DNA of 64,000 bases from positions 12,834,001 through 12,898,000 of the forward strand of contig JBHGNT010000015.1 in NCBI GenBank assembly GCA_043228905.1, read 5' to 3'. The stretch comes from Azolla caroliniana. Taxonomy: Eukaryota > Polypodiophyta. The translations under genes and the position numbers were made by a program. Positions 55,863 through 64,000 of this stretch are shown piece after piece. The notes beneath the pieces were generated by a model. That model made no database searches. It saw nothing but the letters and a program-made list of their open reading frames with translations, and had not been told where the DNA came from. Every line of letters starts with the position of its first letter. The stretch's first letter is position 1.

Positions 55863-56684
55863 TGACGGGAACCCAACACCCCTTATGCACAAAGCTCGGC
55901 CGCAACCGAGATTCTTTTCATACACAGAAAACAAGAAACGAAAACACGACTCAAAGGAGAGGAAGATACACAGGAGGTTTACGTGGAAAACCCCAAACTA
56001 GGGGGAAAAACCACGGCAGCCCACAGGCTGCAAACTGTCACTATGTAGGAATATACAACAGTGAGTTCACTGAGGCACCGACCTTGTGCTCACAAATCTT
56101 CGCCACAGGCGGCGGTTACAACAGAGGCAACGACCTCGTCTCTCTCTCTCTCTCTGTACAGTTACACACTCTCTCTTCTTCTTGAACCAACAAGGAAGAA
56201 TGACAACTACTATATCTAAAAGTTTGCCCTAAGTCATATTTATACTAATATGACTTTTCGGCTATTTACAAATGTAGCCTCGATAGGCTCTCAGAAACAT
56301 ATTTACGAATATGTCTCCTCATCCGGTTCATACCGTGCCTGCACCATCCGGCTCTCCGTAGCCGAGTACTCCTCATCCGGTTCATATCGGGCCTGTATCA
56401 TCCGGCTCTCCGTAGCTCGGTACTCCTCATCCGGTTCATACCGGGCCTGCACCATCCGGCTCTCCGTAGCCGAGTACTCCTCATCCGGTTCATACCGGGC
56501 CTGCACCATCCGGCTCTACGTAGCCGGGTACTCCTCATCCGGTTCATACCGGGCCTGCACCATCCGGCTCTCCGTAGCCGGGTACTCCTCACACGGTTTC
56601 GGCCTCGGCCTATCGGCCTCGGCCAAGTTCGTTCATCAGCACTGATCTTCTCCCTTCCCATCCAGAGGGACCTGTCTCCCAACA
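55863..56684 (-). repeat. solo LTR M (A/G copia family) in copia K
   Basis: An 822-bp LTR whose minus strand starts TGTTGGGAGACAGGTCCC at 56684 and ends TTCCCGTCA at 55863. It is flanked on both sides by TACTC (55858-55862 and 56685-56689), the 5-bp target duplication. There is no internal region, so it arose by LTR-LTR recombination after full insertion. It shares with LTRs A and G the TATAAATA box (complement of 56237-56244), the AGGGCAAACT block and the TTTTCCACGTAAA block. Confidence 0.9.
56315..56584. repeat. 5 x 54-bp minisatellite in solo LTR M
   Basis: Five head-to-tail 54-bp units beginning CTCCTCATCCGGTTCATA at 56315, 56369, 56423, 56477 and 56531. They are nearly identical and multiple-of-three in length, hence the repetitive open frame on the minus strand. 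Units are related to the 40-bp U3 units of LTR G. Confidence 0.95.
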
Positions 56685-56689
56685 TACTC

Positions 56690-57454
56690 AGCACGTAATG
56701 ATGTTGGCTGATCAATATGCCTTCGGGGGTACGGATCACTTCGATCCCGAGGAAGTAATGAAGGTCCCCCAGATCCTTCATGTCGAACGATGCCGCAAGC
56801 TGGAGCTTCACGCGGTCGATTTCACCTAGGTCGGCGCCGGTGATGACCAAGTCATCAACATACAGTAAAATACTAACCGGTCCGAGTCGACCTTTCTGGA
56901 TGAACAGGGAAGAGTCCGATTTTGATGTGACGAAGCCCAACCGACGCAGTTGTTGCGTGATCTTCGCGTTCTAAGCACGCGGGGCTTGCTTCAGTCCGTA
57001 AAGGGACTTCTTCAGTTGGCATATTGCCGAGGAGTTCGTTCCAGAGTGAAATCCGGGGGGCTGTACCATGTACACTTGTTCCTCAAGGTCACCTTGCAGG
57101 AACGCATTCTTTACATCCATCTGATGTAGGTGCCACCCCTTGGCCGCGGCTACTGCGAGCAAAACACGGACGATCGTCATTTTCGCGACCGGCGCAAACG
57201 TCTCATCGTAGTCGATGCCGTGTTTCTGCGTGTAGCCCTTTGCCACTAGCCGAGCCTTGTACCGGTTGACCGAGCCATCGGTGTTGTACTTGACTTTGTA
57301 CACCCATCTACACCTGATCGGCTTCACACCCTTCGGTGCGTCAACCAGGTCCCAGGTCTCGTTCTCCGCCAATGCGTGCATCTCTTCCTCCATCGCGGCA
57401 TGCCAATTCGCGTCCTTCGCCGCTTCTGCGTAGCTCTCCGGCTCACGCACTTCC
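56690..57454 (-). pseudogene. copia K reverse transcriptase, N-terminal part
   Basis: 57450-56971 is open with [55 protein letters not shown] and [20 protein letters not shown]. After one stop (about 56970) 56940-56690 continues with LLYVDDLVITGADLGEIDRV and DLGDLHYFLGIEVIRTPEGI. The catalytic YVDD is intact. This is the best-preserved copia pol in the window. It is broken on one side by solo LTR M and on the other by gypsy N, inserted just upstream of [15 protein letters not shown]. Confidence 0.88.
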
Positions 57455-57928
57455 TGTTATGTACACATAACGTTGGTGAGGGTAGGTCACTAATATTTAC
57501 ATTAGTGAAGGGTATGTTCACTATTATTAAAAAGGGGACTAATGATTGGATAGAATGAATGATATGTGCATGCACTATCATGATTTAGACAACCAATGAA
57601 TAGAGAGCCTTTTAGAAAGGCACATCTATTCAAGGGGCCTAGGAAAAGGTATAAATATGAGGCTTAGCTACCCTCATAGGGACAATCACGTCGGAAGGCT
57701 GCTGTCGTAGACACCGGTGGTGCGGGCTAGGCTTTCGTCTCGATGATCGTGTTTATCTCTTCCAAGGTATTAGTCATCCTAATATCCGGCGGTATGGGAC
57801 GTCGGTGGTAGGTTGGCTATGTCTAGATCATAGCTCGGGGGTGGTCGGGTGGAACGGGTTCTTCTATCCAATCTATTTTCTTCCTTTTTACTTGATTTGG
57901 TCTATTGATTAGTAATAGACTCTTAACA
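57455..57928 (+). repeat. 5' LTR of gypsy N
   Basis: 474 bp, TGTTATGTACACATAACG at the left (a near-perfect 16-bp palindrome at the very end) and CTCTTAACA at the right. TATAAATA is at 57650-57657. CTTCC (57450-57454) outside should recur at the far end of N beyond the window. Confidence 0.88.
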
Positions 57929-57929
57929 G

Positions 57930-57941
57930 TGGTATCAGAGC
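57930..57941 (+). other. primer-binding site of gypsy N
   Basis: TGGTATCAGAGC, the complement of initiator methionine tRNA 3' end, one base after the LTR. Confidence 0.92.
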
Positions 57942-58185
57942 TTTTACTAACAATTTTTTTGTTGTTTTGATGTTTTTTGCGTGTGAGCGAGGGGGATCTA
58001 ACAAGGCTCGTCATGCTCTTCTCAGGATCAAAACAACACTCTAAACCCGGTATTCTTCTTTTTTGATCTCTTCTCTTTTTCTATTATGCGTTCTTTATGG
58101 TCGAATCAAATTGGTATTACGTTTTATTCTCTTTCTTTCTACCTCCTACTACGCTACGATTTTACTTATTATTATGCATCGGGCC

Positions 58186-58332
58186 GAGCGTGTTTGCACT
58201 AATCGCACACGCTCAACTCATGGCCTTTTGCATATTGCGATATATATCCCACTCTCTCCTCTCTTGAACTCTTACGATAATAATTATTCTTGTGCATTGG
58301 GTCGAGCGTGTTTGCTCTAATCGCACACGCTT
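58186..58332 (+). repeat. duplicated stem-loop in N leader
   Basis: GAGCGTGT (58186-58193) pairs with ACACGCTC (58207-58214) across a 13-nt loop. A second copy about 118 bp on has GAGCGTGT (58304-58311) and ACACGCTT (58325-58332, one G-T pair). The loops differ at a single position. Confidence 0.75.
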
Positions 58333-58386
58333 ATCTCATGGCCGTTTTGCATATGATGTTGAGTATACCACTCTTCCCCTCTATTG

Positions 58387-58700
58387 AGCCATCACTTGGC
58401 CGATTCTAAGGGATGATGTGGCCTTGACGAGGTGTATGTTGCCTACCTATGCCACTCTACTCTCTATTAAGCCATCAATTGGCCGATTCTATGGGATGTT
58501 GTGGCCTTGACAAGGTATATGTAGCTTACATATGCCACTTTCCTTTTTAATTAGCCATCAATTGGCCGATTCTAAGGGATGATGTGGCCTTGACGAGGTA
58601 TATGTCACTTACCTATGCCACTTTCCTCTTTAATTAGCCATTACTTGGCCGATTCTAGGGATATGTGGTGGTCTTGAGGAGGTGCATGTCAACTACCCTA
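58387..58700 (+). repeat. 4 x 83-bp tandem repeat in N leader
   Basis: Units start AGCCATCA at 58387, 58470, 58553 and AGCCATTA at 58636, each with TTGGCCGATTCTAAGGGAT. The spacing is exactly 83 bp. The fourth unit is shorter and more diverged. Confidence 0.9.
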
Positions 58701-59685
58701 GGGTTTCGTATCTTAGGGCATGTTTGATTCCATACACCTAATTGTTGATTATTCTAATTAAATTTTAATTTCATAAGTATTGTTTCACTTATATGATTTT
58801 CTAGTAATTATTATTTACCGCCCACAATTAACTCTCCTTTTTCCACTTCCTTTTCATGTATAAAGTATTTACATCGTTTATTTTTAATGTAACCTTTACG
58901 TGTAGACTATTTTTTTCGTATGGAGTGGCTTGTTGAACGATTTTTTTTTTCAACGGGTCATCTAGGTTTAACTCTTATCATCAAGCCTTAGAAAATGAGT
59001 AAAACCATATGAGTTCCCTTATTGATGTTTTACTCATGGATTGAGTATTACATCTTTGCGCACAACACCGTCATCACTTGTATCAATTTGTGGCTTATGT
59101 CACAATTGTGCAAGTTATAACAATCATATTGGGATGTATATGTGCATACCTTGCACTTCCCATTTATTTGTGACATTGTTTTTTTTTCGTAGGTAACACA
59201 TGGGTTCTTTTTTTTTTACCCTTGTTTTCGTCACTACTTAACTCTTATGAGTAGTGCCTTATTTTATCATTTTATCATCACGTTTGCTTATTGCTCGCAA
59301 GACTAGAATATTACTTGTGAGTGCACTTGTTTTTTCACGTAATACACTTTCTCGACCATATAATACATGATGGGTTGGCATTAATATAAGGCTATCTAGG
59401 AAATTTCATTGATGTAAGAACCATGGTTGAGCCTCGGGGAGCCGCCATGATTACTCAAGATAGAGATCCGAGAAATACATCTTAGCTATGTTTTCCCCCA
59501 TGGTTTTTAAAACACCATAGTGTTACCATAGTTATCGGATCTCGAATCACATCTCATATGTCTAGAGGGGTAAAGACATGAGATACTTTCTTGGATAAAG
59601 TTCTTTCAATCAAAATTTCAAGCATTCATTTTGCTTGTGTATTTTCTGAACCTCCTTATTTTATTGCATACCCACAGCGTGCATC

Positions 59686-62600
59686 ATGGAACAAGTTTTG
59701 AACGCAGTTGGAACGATCTCTCCAAATGAGACCTCTCAACCCCAATCCGCATCTCGCACACAAGCTGAGATCACTATTGAGCAATTGCTCACTACTACCT
59801 TGAATCAATTGGCCGAAATGAGACAGGCCAATATGGCATTGGAAAAGAAATTCCAAGAATTAACTATTGAGTCCAAGAAAGAAGGTGAACCTTCCTTCGT
59901 AGTCACGCCTTTCAAGGGAGATAAGAAAGAAAGAACCGAGGAGGCCATTAGCACTTGGCTTGGTCGTTGGGAGTCTCACTTTGAGCTTCATCCCAAGCCC
60001 GATGCAGTAAAAATTGGTTATGTCGGTCGTGAGTTAGGTGGCCGAGCTGCTGCTTGGTGGCGTGGCCTAAGGACCGCAAAAAACTTACCCACAACTTGGG
60101 AAGGTTTCGTTGATGTTTTTAAGAAACAATTCTTGCAGCCACCTTCTCAAACCGAACAAGCGCAACACTTGCTCACATTGTCTAGTAAGCCATTTACCTC
60201 TCTCGAGGATTATGTGCATCACGCTCGGACCCAGATCCAAAAATCGGGACTTACGGGTGAGAAATGGTTTGTCGCTTGTTTTTTGAATGGTATTCCCAAT
60301 GGGGATTATCATTGGATTGTCCATGACAAGGACCCCACAACTTTCGAGGAAGCCGTCAACATTGTGCTGCGATACCATAGGACTTCCAAGAAAGACCACA
60401 ATAAACCTGAGTTCGCCAAAACTCTGAATGTCAAGTTCATTGGGAAACGTAAGCAATCCAGTGACACTCTTGACCGCGACTCAAAGAAACCGAACCTCTT
60501 CTGTGCATATTGCAAGAAGCGGGGCCACACAAAGGATACCTGTCGTCGTCTTGAGAGGAAGTCAATGAACACCCCTCCTCAAGACAAATCTACGAGTAAC
60601 ACAGGTGAGTCTTTTGATATCGTTGAAGTTCATACCAATCACTTAAGTTTATGTGAATGCACTTTTCCTTCACATTTACTTGGACCTAATGATTTACTCC
60701 GAGCAGTCGGATATATCAATGGAACACAAGCACATTTCTTGTTTGATTCCGGTAGTTCTCACAATTTTCTTAATGATCACTTTGTGCAGCAAATGGAGCT
60801 CCACATAAACGCAAGTGATCATATCTATCAAGTTCACATGGCAAATGGAAACGTTCAATACATCAGTGGCATTGTTTGTCAACTGCCAATTCAAATAGAT
60901 ACTTATTTGGAGAAGCTTGACTTTCATGTTATGAAATTACAATCCGCAGATGTCATTTTAGGATATCCTTGGTTTTTTAATAAAAACCCTTCTTTGTCCA
61001 TTGATTGGGTTAATCACTCAATCACATTTGAACTTAATAATTGTAAACATTTTATTCAATGTTCCAAACTTCCTTCTCATTCACTTGTGTCTTCTAAATC
61101 TTTAAGTGAGTATTCTAGTTCATTAATTTATTCGTGTGTAATTGATCCTGCGGTTCAATTTTATTATTTTAATATTGATGCCACACAATTACCACATTTT
61201 GAGCAACGATTACTCGACTCTATTTTAGAGGATTTTCAAGATGTGTTTCCTACTGAATTACCACTTACTTTACCACCTAAACGTAATGTGGACCATCAAA
61301 TTGAACTCATCCCTGGGGCTGCTCCTGTGAGCATTCCACCTTACCGACTTAGTCGATTAGAAGAGGATGAGATCGCTAAACAACTTAAGGAATACTTGAG
61401 TATGGGCCACATTAGGTATAGTAAATCACCTTGGGGTGCGCCAGTTCTATTAGTCAAGAAGAAGGAAGGTTCGTGGCGAATGTGTATCAATTATCGCCGT
61501 TTGAATAAAATGACAATTAAGAATGCATATCCATTACCTCGTGCCGATGATTTGATTGATCGTTTGCACGGGGCTCGATATTTTACGAAAATTGACTTAC
61601 GAACTGGTTATCATCAGATTCGCATCGCCGAGGATGATATTCCTAAAACCGCTTTTCGTATGCGCTATGGCCATTATGAGTTTTTAGTCATGCCATTTGG
61701 GTTGACTAATGCTCCAGCCACATTCCAACAAGCGATGAATGATGTTTTCCGAGATCAACTCGGTGATTTTGTTGTCGTCTTCTTGGATGATATTTTGATA
61801 TATAGCCGTACCTTGCAAGATCATGTTCAACATGTTCAATTTGTTTTGCGAAAGTTGCGTGACAACTCTTTCTATGCAAAACATTCAAAATGTGACTTCT
61901 TCCAAAAATCTATTGTGTACCTAGGTCATTTAATTACAGAAAATGGCGTTGAAATTGAACCTTCTCGTATTGAAAAGGTTAAACTTTGGCCCATTCCTCG
62001 TAATATTCGTGAACTTAGATCATTCTTAGGGTTTGTTGGATTTTTACGAAAATCAATTCGTAACTATTCCAAATTGACTACGCCATTAACTGACCTTTTA
62101 AAAGGTCATCCACGTAAGTCTGTCAAACCAATTTCATGGAATGAACAACTTGACAAATCATTTGAGACACTCAAGGAGCATGTGTGTCAGGCTCCCACTC
62201 TTCTATTACCAAACCCTTCTAAGCCTTTCTCAATTGAAACCGATGCTAGTGATTATGCTATTGGTGCCGTTCTTTATCAAGGTGGTCACCCTATCGCTTT
62301 TGAAAGTAAGAAGCTAGATGCTGCTCAATCTCGGTATTCGGTTCAAGAGAAAGAGTTGTTTGCGGTGATACACGCACTTAAAACATGGAGGCACTATCTC
62401 TATGGAAATAAATTTGTGGTTACAACAGACCATCAATCATTAAAGTATTTTTGTGACCAGCCCGATCTTGTTGGTCGTAAAGGCCGTTGGGCTGACCTTA
62501 TGCAAGATTTTGATTTTTCCATACGATATCGCAAGGGTTCTATGAACACCGTTGCTGATGCTCTTAGTCGCATTAAAGAAGTTAACATGCTTAGCTTCAC

Positions 62601-63138
62601 GGAAATAAAATCTGATCTTTTAGATCACCTTCGAGGGAAATACCTTGATGACAGTTATTTCTCAAAATACTGGACGAAAGCCGAATCTGGTTTAGATGCC
62701 GATACTAGCACCCTACCCTCGAAGGCGACCTTTCACATTACAAACGGTTTGCTCTACCGTAGTGGAAAGGTCTGTGTTCCAGATTTACCAAATGTTAAAA
62801 AGAAAATTTTTCATGAATGTCATGATGCACCATCTGCTGGTCATCCTGGAATACAATGCACACTCGTTCTCATCTCGTGTACTTTTTTCTGGCCTAAGAT
62901 GCGCTCTGACGTGCATAAATACGTAACTCAATGCTTACAATGTCAGATTAATAAGTCGGAACGACTTAAAGCTGCTGGTCTTTTACATCCCTTAGATATT
63001 CCCAACAATAAATGGGAAAGTATCTCGATGGATTTTATTGTTAGTTTACCTCGTACACAGAGGGGTCATGATGCCATATGGGTTGTCGTTGACAGGCTAA
63101 CAAAATTAGCTAGATTTATTCCTACAAAACCACGGTAA
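59686..63138 (+). CDS. gypsy N gag-pol polyprotein
   Basis: 1150 codons, uninterrupted. The gag capsid domain (about 60-235) has WLGRWESHFELHPKPDAV and AAAWWRGLRTAKNLPTTWEG. The zinc knuckle CAYCKKRGHTKDTC has CX2CX4HX4C spacing (about 273-286). The aspartic protease motif is LFDSGSSHNFL (Asp at 354). RT (about 560-760) has the catalytic FLDD at 699-702. RNase H (about 849-965) has ETDASDYAIGAVL (Asp at 853) and TTDHQSLKYF. The integrase zinc-binding domain runs from HDAPSAGHPGIQ to CLQCQIN, and the core begins with MDFIVSLP (Asp at 1116). The ORF ends early at 63136-63138 because a short A-run (63123-63126) is one base off from the frame that continues after it. The start is the first ATG in a good frame after the leader. 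Confidence 0.9.
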   Translation: MEQVLNAVGTISPNETSQPQSASRTQAEITIEQLLTTTLNQLAEMRQANMALEKKFQELTIESKKEGEPSFVVTPFKGDKKERTEEAISTWLGRWESHFELHPKPDAVKIGYVGRELGGRAAAWWRGLRTAKNLPTTWEGFVDVFKKQFLQPPSQTEQAQHLLTLSSKPFTSLEDYVHHARTQIQKSGLTGEKWFVACFLNGIPNGDYHWIVHDKDPTTFEEAVNIVLRYHRTSKKDHNKPEFAKTLNVKFIGKRKQSSDTLDRDSKKPNLFCAYCKKRGHTKDTCRRLERKSMNTPPQDKSTSNTGESFDIVEVHTNHLSLCECTFPSHLLGPNDLLRAVGYINGTQAHFLFDSGSSHNFLNDHFVQQMELHINASDHIYQVHMANGNVQYISGIVCQLPIQIDTYLEKLDFHVMKLQSADVILGYPWFFNKNPSLSIDWVNHSITFELNNCKHFIQCSKLPSHSLVSSKSLSEYSSSLIYSCVIDPAVQFYYFNIDATQLPHFEQRLLDSILEDFQDVFPTELPLTLPPKRNVDHQIELIPGAAPVSIPPYRLSRLEEDEIAKQLKEYLSMGHIRYSKSPWGAPVLLVKKKEGSWRMCINYRRLNKMTIKNAYPLPRADDLIDRLHGARYFTKIDLRTGYHQIRIAEDDIPKTAFRMRYGHYEFLVMPFGLTNAPATFQQAMNDVFRDQLGDFVVVFLDDILIYSRTLQDHVQHVQFVLRKLRDNSFYAKHSKCDFFQKSIVYLGHLITENGVEIEPSRIEKVKLWPIPRNIRELRSFLGFVGFLRKSIRNYSKLTTPLTDLLKGHPRKSVKPISWNEQLDKSFETLKEHVCQAPTLLLPNPSKPFSIETDASDYAIGAVLYQGGHPIAFESKKLDAAQSRYSVQEKELFAVIHALKTWRHYLYGNKFVVTTDHQSLKYFCDQPDLVGRKGRWADLMQDFDFSIRYRKGSMNTVADALSRIKEVNMLSFTEIKSDLLDHLRGKYLDDSYFSKYWTKAESGLDADTSTLPSKATFHITNGLLYRSGKVCVPDLPNVKKKIFHECHDAPSAGHPGIQCTLVLISCTFFWPKMRSDVHKYVTQCLQCQINKSERLKAAGLLHPLDIPNNKWESISMDFIVSLPRTQRGHDAIWVVVDRLTKLARFIPTKPR

Positions 63139-64000
63139 CCGCTCAACAGTTGGCTTATCAATTTGTTGATGAGTTATTTCGTTTTTATGGATTACCGATG
63201 GATATTGTTAGTGATCGAGATTCCAAGTTTACTAGTGACTTTTGGACTCAGGTCTTTAAGAAACTAGAAACTACGTTGAGCATGAGTTCCGCAGATCATC
63301 CTCAGTCTGATGGACAAACTGAACGAGTTAATCAAATTATTGAGGACATGCTTCGAGCTTATATAGCAAAAACCCCTTCTAAGTGGGAGCAATACCTTCC
63401 TATCTTAGAATTTGCCTATAATAGCTCTAAACATACATCCACTGGATATAGTCCTTTTATGTTGATGTATGGTTTTCAGCCACGTGCCCCAGTTGATGTC
63501 ACGATTCATCGTGATACATTAGACAGTACACGCAATTTTTTGCAAGACATGAACCAAATGTTGCATATTGCCAAAGAAAATGTCAAGACAGCTCAAGATC
63601 GTGCTCGATTTTATGCTGATCGGGATAGACGTCCTCGTGCATTTACTATTGGTCAAAAAGTTTTTTTGCGTGTCCCGACTGATTCTACGTCATTATCTAC
63701 GGGCAAGTGCGCTAAGTTAGCCCCACGATATTGTGGCCCATTTGAAATCCTTAGGCGAGTTGGGTCATCTGCTTATCACCTTGCCTTACCTCGTAACGTT
63801 GGTATTCATCCTGTTTTTCACGTCAGTCGTCTAAAACCATTTTTAGGCTCTGGTGATAACACCATCACAATCCAAGATCTTGTAACATTAGAGGATTTTT
63901 CTTACAAACCTCATGTTCCTGAACGAATTCTTGATTCTCGTACTAAACGTTTACGTTCTAAAGAGATTCGGCTATTCAAGATCAAATGGATGGATAAACC
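63139..64000 (+). pseudogene. gypsy N integrase, frame-shifted C-terminal half
   Basis: Continues integrase in a different frame, open to the window end: ELFRFYGLPMDIVSDRDSKF (second catalytic Asp at about 63213) and DGQTERVNQI (Glu at about 63321, 36 codons later, the D,35-E spacing). Then come SKWEQYLPILEFAYNSSKHT, GPFEILRRVGSSAYHLALP and HPVFHVSRLKPFL. The last stretch, PERILDSRTKRLRSKEI then LFKIKWMDK, resembles the start of a chromodomain. A single one-base difference separates it from the main frame. Confidence 0.88.

Larger units (their letters stand above)
57942..59685 (+). other. long repeat-bearing leader of gypsy N
   Basis: A 1.74 kb non-coding leader between primer-binding site and gag. 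It contains a duplicated hairpin block (stems at 58186-58214 and 58304-58332), a four-copy 83-bp tandem repeat (58387-58700), and T-rich stretches. Such leaders carry packaging and dimerisation signals in LTR elements. Assigning that role to the hairpins is inference. Confidence 0.6.
57455..64000 (+). mobile_element. gypsy element N (chromovirus-like), runs off window
   Basis: Ty3/gypsy order: LTR, primer-binding site, long leader, gag-protease-RT-RNase H-integrase in one reading frame. The integrase C-terminal extension resembles a chromodomain. The 3' LTR is outside the window. It is inserted in copia K. The near-intact frame and clean 5' LTR make it the youngest insertion seen here. Confidence 0.9.

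Noticed and set aside
56303-56645. Repetitive protein-like frames with an 18-residue period
   Set aside because: Artefact of the 54-bp minisatellite in solo LTR M.
63115-63145. Programmed frameshift in N integrase
   Set aside because: Gypsy frameshifts, where present, lie between gag and pol, not inside integrase. A mutation or read error in the A-run is simpler.

Overview
This 64 kb window is nuclear DNA from a seed plant, most likely an angiosperm. The evidence is two plant-type housekeeping genes, both coding for recognisable plant proteins, set in layers of LTR retrotransposons. The lineage cannot be fixed from the sequence. The genes are a single-exon EXO70 exocyst subunit (28792-30954, +) and a 12-exon RAD23 ubiquitin-shuttle gene (33983-38315, -), which converge on each other. 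Their products work in different pathways (vesicle tethering; delivery of ubiquitinated proteins and DNA repair), and nothing suggests shared function or an operon. Everything else is mobile-element DNA or unrecognised intergenic sequence.

Left arm, 1-25744. Element A is a 5'-truncated Ty1/copia remnant on the minus strand (LTR 730-1348, pol up to about 3535). Element B is a degenerate Ty3/gypsy-like gag plus 5' LTR on the minus strand (about 3536-10440). It is split by element G, a complete-ended copia element (4959-8875, exact 5-bp target duplication ACCCA) that has lost all of its reverse transcriptase and RNase H. Element F (about 10440-11819, +) is a gypsy-type gag with two in-frame stops, preceded by a strikingly regular heat-shock-element array. 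Element C (minus, 11820-25744) is a gypsy element whose 1.9 kb 5' LTR carries a 105-bp tandem array. Its pol is interrupted by element D (14819-21340, +), a relative of C.

Middle, 25745-39441. Intergenic DNA with one cysteine-rich coding-like relic, then EXO70, a 3 kb convergent intergenic stretch, RAD23, and a degenerate CGGTTTGG-type repeat block.

Right arm, 39442-64000. Element H is a degenerate copia (minus, target duplication CACCC). A 2.4 kb terminal-inverted-repeat insertion has split its RNase H, and that insertion contains a palindromic array. A 3.6 kb unrecognised stretch follows. Then comes a Russian doll of insertions: copia I is interrupted by copia J, which is interrupted by copia K. 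K is broken by a solo LTR (M, target duplication TACTC) and by a gypsy element N (+). N is probably the youngest insertion, with an almost intact 1150-codon gag-pol reading frame that runs off the end of the window.

The observations most worth following are the heat-shock-element array in an LTR/leader, the RT-less copia G, tRNA-like box A/box B modules in the U3 of three unrelated LTRs, the primer-binding site that overlaps the gag start in B and C, and the repeat-rich hairpin-bearing leader of N. I found no CRISPR array, no rRNA and no convincing functional tRNA gene.
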